DNA of 64,000 nucleotides, taken from positions 1 through 64,000 of the forward strand of contig QCNJ01000004.1 in assembly GCA_003213235.1 (NCBI GenBank), read 5' to 3'. The translations under genes were made by a program, and so were the position numbers. The DNA is from Prochlorococcus sp. AG-424-P18. GTDB lineage: Bacteria; Cyanobacteriota; Cyanobacteriia; PCC-6307; Cyanobiaceae. Shown here piece by piece: positions 53,292 through 61,262 of this stretch (positions within the stretch are counted from its first letter, which is position 1; each line of letters opens with the position of its first letter). The notes beneath the pieces were generated by a model, which saw only the letters and a program-made list of their open reading frames with translations, did no database searches and was not told the DNA's origin.

Positions 53292-55274
53292 ATGAATAAA
53301 ACGGTTAATAATAAATCCAAAATACTTTACCAATTACAAAAATTAAGGAAGCTATCTCAGCCATTTTTTCTTCCTATAGATCAATGTAATGGATTTCAAT
53401 TCATATGGCTTTTGATTTCTCTTTTATTTTGTGTTGGTGGAGTAGTACTTGTTGGTCTTACAGGAATAATCAGTTTTTTTGAAAACTTTCAACCAATTTT
53501 TCTTGAAAAGTATTTTGGAGGTGTAGTAAGTACTGTCAATTCAATTTGGGCTGGTAGTTGGGGATTGCTTTTCTCTGCCTTATTTCTAGTTGGATCAGGG
53601 AGCTTTTTTAGCTTAAGACGTCAATTAAAAAATCGCAGATGGTTACATTGGTTATTCCTTGCGATAATTGTATTAATGCTTTTAGCTGTAAACGGAATAA
53701 ACGCAGGTATTGGATTTATTGCAAGAGATTTAACAAATGCTTTAGTAGAAAAACAAGAAGATGGATTTTATCGGATATTGGGAATTTATGCTTGTTGTTT
53801 CGCTGTGGCTCTACCAATACGTGTTTCCCAAATATTTTTTACATATAAGTTAGGAATAATTTGGAGAGAATGGCTTTCAAAAAGTTTAGTCAAAGATTAT
53901 ATGACTAATAAAGCTTATTACCAATTAAATCCCAATGATGAAGAACAAACCGATGTAGATAATCCTGATCAAAGAATCACAGATGATACCCGAGCTTTTA
54001 CCGGGCAAAGTCTCTCTTTTACATTAGGTATTTTTGATGCCCTACTAACATTTTCACTTAATATTCTTATTTTATGGAGTATTAGTACAACACTTACTTT
54101 TTCTTTATTTGGTTATGCTGCATTTGCAACATCTATCCTTTTAATTGCTGGAAAAAATCTTGTAAAGATTGACTTTGATCAACTCAGATATGAAGCAGAT
54201 TTTCGATACGGCTTAGTACATATTAGAGATAATGCTGAATCAATAGCCTTTTACTCTGGGGAGAATCCTGAACGAAGTGAAACTGAAAGACGCTTAGGAG
54301 AAGTGGTGAGAAACTTTAATTTACTGATTATATGGAGAGTAATAATAGATGTCATGAGAAGATCCATTAATTATGCTGGAAATTTCTTTCCATATTTAAT
54401 AATGGCAATCCCTTACTTTAAAGGTGATATCGATTATGGACGCTTTATTCAGGCTAGCTTTGCATTTGGAATGGTTGAAGGTTCGTTATTTTTCATTGTT
54501 AATCAAATCGAAGAACTTGCAAAATTTACTGCTGGTATTGGCAGATTAGAAGGTTTCCAATCAAAAGTTGAATCCATTAGTCAAACCAACCCAACAAGCA
54601 ATCAAAACGTTATTTCAGATTATCCCTCAATTCTTATTAATAATGCTGACCTTTGCCCACCAGGATCAAATAAAACAATAATTAAAAATTTAAATTTAAG
54701 CATCGACAATAATCAATCACTTTTGGTCGTAGGGCCATCTGGGTGCGGAAAAACATCTTTACTAAGAATGATTAGTGGTTTATGGGAACCCAATCATGGA
54801 GTAATTAAAAAACCAAAAATTGGGGAATTATTATTCATACCTCAAAAACCATATATGTTACTTGGTTCTTTAAGGGAACAATTATGTTATCCCACAGAAG
54901 TTAAAAAATTTAGTGATGAACATCTTACTTCTGTACTACATGAAGTAAATTTAAAAACCTTAGTGGATCGGTATCCTAATCTTGATATCAAACAAGATTG
55001 GCCACGAATTCTTTCCCTAGGCGAGCAACAAAGATTGGCTTTTGCAAGACTCTTACTAAATTCTCCAAGATTTGCAGTACTTGATGAAGCCACAAGTGCT
55101 TTAGATATTAACACTGAAAAAAAACTATATAGTTTACTAAAGGAACGAGAACTTTCTCTTATTAGTGTTGGACATAGACCTAGTTTAAAAGATTTTCACG
55201 AGAATATTTTAGAATTAAACGGAAAAGGAGACTGGAAATTATTGACTTCAGATAAGTATAATTTTAAGGATTAA
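53292..55274 (+). CDS. SbmA/YddA-type ABC transporter (fused permease and ATPase)
   Basis: This 660-residue fused exporter-like protein has an N-terminal ABC_membrane_2 domain with about six helices (ending near 410) and a C-terminal ATPase. Walker A is GPSGCGKTS (about 479-487), the signature is the variant LSLGEQQRLAFARLLL typical of this family, and Walker B is FAVLDEATSALD. It is related to SbmA/BacA and to ABC-D proteins of peroxisomes, which move vitamin B12, peptides or fatty acyl compounds. The substrate is unknown. It is followed after 8 nt by an Hli gene. Confidence 0.85.
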   Translation: MNKTVNNKSKILYQLQKLRKLSQPFFLPIDQCNGFQFIWLLISLLFCVGGVVLVGLTGIISFFENFQPIFLEKYFGGVVSTVNSIWAGSWGLLFSALFLVGSGSFFSLRRQLKNRRWLHWLFLAIIVLMLLAVNGINAGIGFIARDLTNALVEKQEDGFYRILGIYACCFAVALPIRVSQIFFTYKLGIIWREWLSKSLVKDYMTNKAYYQLNPNDEEQTDVDNPDQRITDDTRAFTGQSLSFTLGIFDALLTFSLNILILWSISTTLTFSLFGYAAFATSILLIAGKNLVKIDFDQLRYEADFRYGLVHIRDNAESIAFYSGENPERSETERRLGEVVRNFNLLIIWRVIIDVMRRSINYAGNFFPYLIMAIPYFKGDIDYGRFIQASFAFGMVEGSLFFIVNQIEELAKFTAGIGRLEGFQSKVESISQTNPTSNQNVISDYPSILINNADLCPPGSNKTIIKNLNLSIDNNQSLLVVGPSGCGKTSLLRMISGLWEPNHGVIKKPKIGELLFIPQKPYMLLGSLREQLCYPTEVKKFSDEHLTSVLHEVNLKTLVDRYPNLDIKQDWPRILSLGEQQRLAFARLLLNSPRFAVLDEATSALDINTEKKLYSLLKERELSLISVGHRPSLKDFHENILELNGKGDWKLLTSDKYNFKD

Positions 55275-55282
55275 CAAAACAA

Positions 55283-55558
55283 ATGAATTCTAAAAAAGAA
55301 CAAACCAACTCAGAAGTCACTAATTTAGAGAATGAGAGTTTGATAAAAGAGCAGAACGATTCAGATTACATCAATGAACAAATTGGAGACAATAAATTAG
55401 ATGAAAAATCTATAGAAATTAAAGATGAATATAAATTTGGATGGAGTAGTTATTCTGAAATAACTAATGGAAGATTTGCAATGATTGGCTTCCTCGCAAT
55501 AATATTGATTGAATTATTTAGTAAACAATCGTTTTTAAAATGGGCAGGAATCTTATAA
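55283..55558 (+). CDS. hli: High-light-inducible protein with long N-terminus (91 aa)
   Basis: One C-terminal membrane helix carries the chlorophyll-binding motif EITNGRFAMIGFLAIILIELF, preceded by about 60 acidic and polar residues (KEQTNSEVTNLENESLIKEQ) unlike the short Hli at 27078. The tail ends FLKWAGIL. The long hydrophilic N-terminus could extend into the cytoplasm. It may be cotranscribed with the ABC transporter gene, 8 nt upstream. Confidence 0.87.
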   Translation: MNSKKEQTNSEVTNLENESLIKEQNDSDYINEQIGDNKLDEKSIEIKDEYKFGWSSYSEITNGRFAMIGFLAIILIELFSKQSFLKWAGIL

Positions 55559-56488
55559 TTAATCATCAAATCTAGAACTGTTATCTCTTGGTTTCTTCTT
55601 ATTTGTTCCAACGTTATATCTACTATTTTGATTTTTTGAAATTGATCTAGCCGAAGAGCTTACTCTACGAGTCTGACCTGGTTTTTTGGCTTGATTTGCA
55701 TCTTTAAATGAAGCATCTTCTACTTGAGCTGTTGAAGTTTGCTGCCTAATAGGGGATCTAGTAGGTTTCTTTCTTAATGGAGAAGAATCGGCAGGAGCAG
55801 AAATATTATCTCTTCTAGAAACTGTACGATTCATTCTCGGTCTTGACCCTGTTTTAACTTCATCACGAGATAAATTTCTTCTCTCACCAAAGTTATTTGT
55901 CTCTGGTTGTTTACGATTTCTATCTTCAGAAGTCTGCCTTTTCCTTCTTATAGGTTCGTCATTTTCAAACTGACTTATTTCCCTCGTAGATGGCCTACTT
56001 CTGCTTGCTGCAGCAGAGGGTATAGCTCTTGAGACATTCCTCCTACGAGATCTCCCCTCAGTATAGTCTTCTTCAAATTCATCTTCTTGAGGTCTAAATC
56101 TTCTGGATGGTCCTTCAGATTCTTGAAACCTATCATAATCGTCATTAAATCGGCCTCTAGAATTTCTGGGAACATCAGAAATAGGATCATCATCAAAATA
56201 AGATGACCTTCTAGCTTGATCAGTCGCAACTCCCCTCAATCGCACACTTTCATATGCGAAAAAAACTGTAGTTCCTGCTAATAAAAACTGACCAAACTGA
56301 AGGATAGGATCTAATCTCCAGCCTTGAAAAAATAATATTCCTCCGCACAAAAGTCCAATTGCTGCGAAGAAAACATCATAATCCCTTGCCAAGGCGGGCT
56401 TAAAGGACCTCAAAAAATAAAGGCCTCCTCCGCATACCGCGAGAACTATACCAACAATACTGGCCCAATTGAGACTAGCATTGACCAC
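55559..56488 (-). CDS. ycf66: Ycf66 family protein with Arg-rich tail
   Basis: The N-terminal 90 residues form about three membrane segments with the Ycf66 signature NASLNWASIVGIVLAVCGGGLYFLRSFKPALARDYDVFFAAIGLLCGGILFF, conserved in cyanobacteria and some plastids. The remaining 200 or so residues are disordered, rich in Arg, Ser and Asp, including RRNVSRAIPSAAASR. The function is unknown, presumably at the thylakoid membrane. It converges on the hli gene with no spacer: 55558 ends one gene and 55559 the other. Confidence 0.85.
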   Translation of the reverse strand: MVNASLNWASIVGIVLAVCGGGLYFLRSFKPALARDYDVFFAAIGLLCGGILFFQGWRLDPILQFGQFLLAGTTVFFAYESVRLRGVATDQARRSSYFDDDPISDVPRNSRGRFNDDYDRFQESEGPSRRFRPQEDEFEEDYTEGRSRRRNVSRAIPSAAASRSRPSTREISQFENDEPIRRKRQTSEDRNRKQPETNNFGERRNLSRDEVKTGSRPRMNRTVSRRDNISAPADSSPLRKKPTRSPIRQQTSTAQVEDASFKDANQAKKPGQTRRVSSSARSISKNQNSRYNVGTNKKKPRDNSSRFDD

Positions 56489-56568
56489 ATTCTTTCTCCA
56501 AAAATTTATTTTTAAAAGGGTTATTTATATCCCCTATACATATAGTGTACTTAAAACTTCTACAAAAA

Positions 56569-56754
56569 CTAGCGTCTTCCAGTAGAAGTACGATCGAGGG
56601 AATCTTTCTGGCTGACAAAAATCAAAAATGCAGTGGCTGGGATAACGATAAGTAAGGCAGCGGCAATAAAACTACCTATCATTCCAACTGCAGAATTATT
56701 TGCAACTTCAGCAGAAAAATCTGCGGCTAGTAATAAATTTGAGATTTGAAACAC
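56569..56754 (-). CDS. psbX: Photosystem II protein PsbX
   Basis: This 61-residue protein carries one membrane helix, [34 protein letters not shown], and the conserved lumenal N-terminal region ending in the psbX signature. The length is longer than plant PsbX because of the short lead [16 protein letters not shown]. PsbX is a peripheral small subunit of photosystem II near cytochrome b559. It is upstream of ycf66 on the same strand with an 80-nt gap. Confidence 0.9.
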   Translation of the reverse strand: MFQISNLLLAADFSAEVANNSAVGMIGSFIAAALLIVIPATAFLIFVSQKDSLDRTSTGRR

Positions 56755-56835
56755 TTTTTTAATATTAAATTCTCAATTTATAATACGAATTAAATACGTT
56801 TCAATGGGTTATTTATTAAGATGAATTAAATAATT

Positions 56836-57150
56836 GTGATTTCCTTGCTTGTAAACTCTCTTCAAATTTTAGATATCAGTTTAGGAATTTCTCTATCATA
56901 TCTAACTATAGTTTTTCTAATAAGATTAATACTTACTTGGTACCCAAAAATTGATTTAAGTAAAGGTTTATGGTTATTAATTTCAATACCATCAAGCTCC
57001 ATTCTTAATTTAACAAGAAAACTAATTCCTCCTATTGGAGGAGTTGATATTGGACCAGTAATTTGGATCGGAGTTATAAGCCTTTTAAGAGAAATTTTAG
57101 TCGGCCAGCAAGGGCTTATCAAAATCGCATTACATACAAATATTTCATAG
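56836..57150 (+). CDS. ycf19: YggT/Ycf19 family membrane protein
   Basis: This 104-residue protein has two membrane segments and the family's characteristic hairpin: LTWYPKIDLSKGLWLLISIPSSSILNLTRKLIPPIGGVDIGPVIW. The start is GTG at 56836. YggT/CCB3-type proteins act in photosystem or cytochrome assembly in plastids, but the cyanobacterial role is not settled. It is convergent with accC, 18 nt away. Confidence 0.85.
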   Translation: MISLLVNSLQILDISLGISLSYLTIVFLIRLILTWYPKIDLSKGLWLLISIPSSSILNLTRKLIPPIGGVDIGPVIWIGVISLLREILVGQQGLIKIALHTNIS

Positions 57151-57168
57151 GGATTATTTAATTTTTCC

Positions 57169-58518
57169 TTAGAAATTTGGCAATAATTCTTCTTCTACAT
57201 ATTTAGTATGTATCTTACCCTGCTTAAATTTAGATTTATTCAGTAAGGTTAGGTGAAAGTTAATTGTTGTAGGTATACCAGTTACTGCACATTCATTTAA
57301 AGCCCTGTTCATACGTTTAATTGCAGTATTACGATCTTTTCCCCAAACTATTAATTTACCAATTAATGAGTCATAGAAAGGAGGTATTTCGTAGCCTGTA
57401 TAAACATGACTATCAACCCTTACGCCAGGGCCACCAGGAGGAAGCCACCCAGTAATTTTGCCAGGTGATGGTCGAAAATTGTGAGAAGGATCTTCAGCAT
57501 TGATTCTACATTCAATGGCATGACCATTTAAATGGATATCATCCTGATTAAATTCCAAATTTGCTCCGCTTGCGATTTTAATTTGCTCAGCTATCAAATC
57601 AACTCCAGTAACCATTTCAGTAACAGGATGTTCAACTTGAATCCTAGTATTCATCTCCATAAAATAAAAATTATCATCATCATCAACTAAAAATTCAACT
57701 GTCCCCGCTCCTTCGTAGCCGATACTTTTTGCAGCAGCAATAGCTGCGTTCCCCATTTTTTTTCTTAGCGCGGTGTTAATTGCAGGACTAGGAGACTCTT
57801 CTAGCAACTTCTGATGTCTTCTTTGAACTGAACAATCTCGTTCTCCTAAATGAACAACATTACCCGACCTGTCGGCCAAAATTTGAATTTCTACGTGTCT
57901 TGGCTTCTTTATAAATTTCTCCATATATAAACCATCATTTCCAAAAGCTGCTTCTGCTTCGCCTTGGGCAGCTTTAAACATTTTTTCCAGATTATCAGAG
58001 TTTTCAACCAACCTCATACCTCTTCCTCCTCCTCCAGCAGTCGCTTTAATGATTACCGGATAGCCAATATCATCTGCCAATTGATAAGCCTCATCAACAT
58101 TTGATAATAAGCCTTTACTACCAGGTACTGTTGGAACTCCAACTGCTTCCATAGTTTCTTTAGCTGTAGATTTATCTCCCATGGATCTAATAGCTTTAGG
58201 AGATGGACCAATAAAAACTATGCCGTGATCATTACACATCTCAGCAAATTTATCATTTTCCGCAAGAAATCCATAACCAGGATGAATAGCATCAACTCCT
58301 CTCGATGTAGCAGCAGCAAGTATATTTGGAATATTTAAATAACTCTTATTACTTAATGAATCTCCAACGCAAACCGCCTCATCGGCAAGCTGAACATGCA
58401 ATGCTTTTTTATCTACAGTGCTAAAAACTGCAACAGTTGCAATACCAAGTTCTCTACAACTTCTGACAATTCGTAAAGCTATTTCTCCACGATTAGCAAT
58501 TAAAACTTTTTCAACCAT
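57169..58518 (-). CDS. accC: Biotin carboxylase subunit of acetyl-CoA carboxylase
   Basis: AccC carboxylates the biotin of the carrier protein, the first committed step of fatty acid synthesis. The 449-residue ATP-grasp enzyme has [17 protein letters not shown] at the start, the glycine-rich [12 protein letters not shown] loop (about 159-170), [22 protein letters not shown] and [14 protein letters not shown], all standard. It runs alone on its strand, transcribed toward ycf19. Confidence 0.95.
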   Translation of the reverse strand: MVEKVLIANRGEIALRIVRSCRELGIATVAVFSTVDKKALHVQLADEAVCVGDSLSNKSYLNIPNILAAATSRGVDAIHPGYGFLAENDKFAEMCNDHGIVFIGPSPKAIRSMGDKSTAKETMEAVGVPTVPGSKGLLSNVDEAYQLADDIGYPVIIKATAGGGGRGMRLVENSDNLEKMFKAAQGEAEAAFGNDGLYMEKFIKKPRHVEIQILADRSGNVVHLGERDCSVQRRHQKLLEESPSPAINTALRKKMGNAAIAAAKSIGYEGAGTVEFLVDDDDNFYFMEMNTRIQVEHPVTEMVTGVDLIAEQIKIASGANLEFNQDDIHLNGHAIECRINAEDPSHNFRPSPGKITGWLPPGGPGVRVDSHVYTGYEIPPFYDSLIGKLIVWGKDRNTAIKRMNRALNECAVTGIPTTINFHLTLLNKSKFKQGKIHTKYVEEELLPNF

Positions 58519-58776
58519 TATGAAAATTAAATTGAAGAAATGACAATGACTTTAAACAAAAAATTATCTGCCAAAGTAATTAACAAAATTTTTTAGTGAT
58601 CAGAGGACATTTTTTACAATACAACCTGAAACGTTATATATGTATAAATATTTGTTTTATGCAATAGAAAACTATTCATTATATTCAAAATAATCTGTTA
58701 GAACTATATGCTTAATCAGTTAATAATGTATGATATTTTTTAGGTTTAGGTATCCCCCGGTTGCTGAAAACCCTTT
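58519..58776 (+). other. Spacer upstream of tRNA-Leu with promoter
   Basis: This 258-nt AT-rich stretch separates the divergent accC and tRNA-Leu units. Apart from a -10-like hexamer near its right end (58729-58734) I see no gene or convincing structure. The short CCCCCGG-containing piece at 58754-58760 is probably the tRNA leader. Confidence 0.5.
58729..58734 (+). promoter_or_regulatory. -10 element for tRNA-Leu unit
   Basis: The hexamer TATGAT lies 42 nt upstream of the tRNA-Leu 5' end. A start of transcription a few bases downstream would give a leader of about 35 nt. No convincing -35 box is seen at the usual 17-nt spacing. Confidence 0.4.
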
Positions 58777-58858
58777 GCGGATGTGGCGGAATTGGTAGAC
58801 GCGCACGTCTAAGGAGCGTGTGGCCTAGGCCTTGCGAGTTCAAGTCTCGCCGTCCGCA
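58777..58858 (+). tRNA. tRNA-Leu (anticodon AAG)
   Basis: This 82-nt class II tRNA has an acceptor stem GCGGATG/CGTCCGC with a T-G pair, a D arm GCGGAATTGGTAGACGC, an anticodon loop CTAAGGA with anticodon AAG (58811-58813), a long variable arm with a GGCC/GGCC stem and a T arm GCGAGTTCAAGTCTCGC. The discriminator base is A. CCA is not encoded. The A at position 34 is unusual for a bacterial leucine tRNA, where GAG is more common. Confidence 0.92.
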
Positions 58859-58883
58859 TTTAATCTATTCTCGTTCAACTGCA

Positions 58884-60149
58884 ATGAAAAAAAAATCAGT
58901 TGCAGTAGTCATAGTTTCTAATGGTCCTGGTGAATTAGCTACATGGGTAAATCCTTTAGTAAATGAACTAGAAAAAATAAATAATTCTCAAAGGGATGGC
59001 AATAAACTCGATTTCACTCTTAGATTAGTCCTTGTTCCTTGTCCAAATGCCACTGGTAAAGAATTTTTAGTTGCAAATTCATGGAATAAATTCGAATTAA
59101 TTACAAAATCCAAAAGTTTTTGGAAATTATTAATCAAGCCAAGTTCTTTTGCCAGTTGGCCCAAAAGAGGTATCATCATTTTCCTTGGTGGAGATCAGTT
59201 TTGGAGCGTTTTACTAGCTAAAAGATTAGGTTATGTAAATATCACATATGCTGAATGGATTTCTCGATGGCCACAATGGACAAACAAAATTGCTGCTATG
59301 AATCTAAAAGTAAAAAAATTAGTTCCTAAAAGATACAAATATAAATGTCAAATCATTGGCGATTTGATGGCAGATATCAATCTTAATAGCGAAATATCAT
59401 TAAGGAATAAAGAAAAACACTTTATTGCATTATTGCCTGGTTCTAAAAAAGCAAAGCTCTCTGTTGGAATTCCTTTCTTCTTAGAAATTGCAGATCAAAT
59501 AGCTGAAGAAAATAAAAATGTAAATTTTATAATCCCTATTGCCCCAACTACTGATAAAAACGAATATTTGTTTTTCCAAAGTGAGAAAAATCCAATTGCG
59601 AAATATTACACATCAAAAATCAAGACAATTAGAAATATCAAAGACAGATATTTTGATTACGTAATTGAAACATCAAAAAATACAAAGATTTATCTAATCA
59701 AGAAACATCCTTGCTATGAAATATTAAAGGAATGTGATCTTGCTATTACTACTGTAGGAGCAAATACTGCAGAATTAGCCGCAATTGCTCTTCCGATGTT
59801 AGTCGTTCTACCAACTCAACATTTAAATATGATGAATGCTTGGGATGGTATTTTTGGATTAATTGGGAAGATTTCATATATAAATAGATTCCTAACTTTT
59901 ATAGTTAAATATTTTTATTTTAAAAAGAAGAAGTTTTTTGCTTGGCCAAATATTAAAGCTAAAAAAATGATTGTCCCTGAAAGGATAGGAAACATTTCGC
60001 CCGTTCAAATCGCAAAAGAAGTTTTATTTTTAATTAAAAATAGGGAGCAATTAAAAAGTATTAGTGATAATTTGCAAAAAGAGAGAGGGGAAAAAGGTGC
60101 TGCAAAAAAACTTGCTTCTATAATTATTAATTCAATAAAAAAACTTTAA
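58884..60149 (+). CDS. LpxB-like glycosyltransferase, second paralogue
   Basis: This 421-residue protein is related to lipid-A-disaccharide synthase: VVIVSNGPGELATWVNPLV at the N-terminus, FIALLPGSKKAKLSVGIPFFL in the middle and the donor-site motif LAITTVGANTAELAAIALPMLVVLPTQH. It differs clearly from the protein at 4576-5778. The ATG at 58884, 25 nt after tRNA-Leu, is chosen: an earlier open frame from 58761 runs through the tRNA gene and cannot be coding. It has no signal peptide; substrate unknown. Confidence 0.72.
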   Translation: MKKKSVAVVIVSNGPGELATWVNPLVNELEKINNSQRDGNKLDFTLRLVLVPCPNATGKEFLVANSWNKFELITKSKSFWKLLIKPSSFASWPKRGIIIFLGGDQFWSVLLAKRLGYVNITYAEWISRWPQWTNKIAAMNLKVKKLVPKRYKYKCQIIGDLMADINLNSEISLRNKEKHFIALLPGSKKAKLSVGIPFFLEIADQIAEENKNVNFIIPIAPTTDKNEYLFFQSEKNPIAKYYTSKIKTIRNIKDRYFDYVIETSKNTKIYLIKKHPCYEILKECDLAITTVGANTAELAAIALPMLVVLPTQHLNMMNAWDGIFGLIGKISYINRFLTFIVKYFYFKKKKFFAWPNIKAKKMIVPERIGNISPVQIAKEVLFLIKNREQLKSISDNLQKERGEKGAAKKLASIIINSIKKL

Positions 60150-60152
60150 CAC

Positions 60153-61217
60153 TTACCAGGGATCATCAATTTCAAATTTTTCTGATTTTTTATTATCTAC
60201 CAAATTCTTTTCATCTAATGGTTCAATATCTAAAGTTTCTGTTGCATTTTGGATTGGTCTTTTGGAAGCTAAATTAATATTTGATTGTTTCTTTTGTTTA
60301 AAATCAAAATTCTTTTCCTCATCTATTTTACTAATACTATTTTTATTCTCAATCTGGTCAGAATAATCATTATTCATATATAACTTTTTTCTATTTTTTA
60401 TTTCTTCTGCAGAATCATTTATTTCAACATATTCAAGTTCATCTTCATAATCATCTTCATAATCATCTTCATAATCATCTTCATAATCATTTTGTTCAAT
60501 AACTTCTTCATATTCTTGAACCAAATTCTTTTGTTCTTCTGATTCCGAACCAGACAATAACTGATTCTCAACTGGTACAAGATTTGCTGAATATCCACTT
60601 GCTCCCCTTTCATCCCATGAAGAACCACCTACTCCAAGTTTCTCAAGTAGACCACTACTTAGTTGCTTCAATTTCTCCTCAGCGCCTTCATAAACAATAA
60701 TCCTATCGGTACCACTACTTACAATTTCCTCAACAGGTATTTCCCAAGTACTTAAAACTCCCTCACCTAAAAGCGGAACACCAACAGCACCCATAACAAG
60801 AGATATCAAATCCCCAGTCTCAATATCGAAAGAAAAGCCAAGAACTCTTCCTAAAAGTTGTCCAGATTCTGTAATCACTTGACAATTAATTACCTTGCCA
60901 TATCTTTCTGGAGAAAAACCCTCACTCAAAGAATCTAGGGAGTCAACTAATATGACATCTCCAACTTGCTTTATACTTTCTAAAGGCATCCATTTAGGCA
61001 AACCTGGTAAAAATCTTGTAAGTGGATTATCTCTTAGTCCCAAAGCGACCACCTCTCTTCTATCGATATCAACAACAACTTCGCCAACTACGCCTAACCG
61101 CCTACCGGTATCAGTAGTTATAACTTGTGTCCCCATTAATTCTGACCTTAACCATAAACGTTCGCTAGGAACCGAGTTAGGGATATTCTTATTAGCAGAT
61201 GTGTTAGACAAGCTCAT
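60153..61217 (-). CDS. PRC-barrel domain protein with acidic repeat
   Basis: This 354-residue protein has two PRC-barrel domains (about 25-100 and 105-180): WLRSELMGTQVITTDTGRRLGVVGEVVVDIDRREVVALGLRD and VINCQVITESGQLLGRVLGFSFDIETGDLISLVMG. A disordered acidic tail follows with four tandem copies of D-Y-E-D, then LEYVEINDSAEE, and a Lys/Asn-rich end. The barrel resembles the RimM and photosynthetic reaction-centre H-subunit fold, but no partner is known. It is downstream of smc on the same strand with a 45-nt gap. Confidence 0.82.
   Translation of the reverse strand: MSLSNTSANKNIPNSVPSERLWLRSELMGTQVITTDTGRRLGVVGEVVVDIDRREVVALGLRDNPLTRFLPGLPKWMPLESIKQVGDVILVDSLDSLSEGFSPERYGKVINCQVITESGQLLGRVLGFSFDIETGDLISLVMGAVGVPLLGEGVLSTWEIPVEEIVSSGTDRIIVYEGAEEKLKQLSSGLLEKLGVGGSSWDERGASGYSANLVPVENQLLSGSESEEQKNLVQEYEEVIEQNDYEDDYEDDYEDDYEDELEYVEINDSAEEIKNRKKLYMNNDYSDQIENKNSISKIDEEKNFDFKQKKQSNINLASKRPIQNATETLDIEPLDEKNLVDNKKSEKFEIDDPW
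60441..60488 (+). repeat. Four perfect 12-bp tandem repeats in PRC-barrel gene
   Basis: ATCTTCATAATC is repeated four times without a mismatch, in frame with the minus-strand gene, and encodes four D-Y-E-D units. Perfect repeats in a coding region suggest recent slippage and possible length variation among strains. Confidence 0.9.
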
Positions 61218-61262
61218 AAATTTCTTTTTATCATTCTGACGTATAAATTTAAAAAAGTGTGT

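Noticed and set aside
58761..58883. An upstream in-frame extension of the second LpxB-like gene
   Set aside because: It runs through the tRNA-Leu gene, is not conserved in character and begins with TTG. The ATG at 58884 is the natural start.
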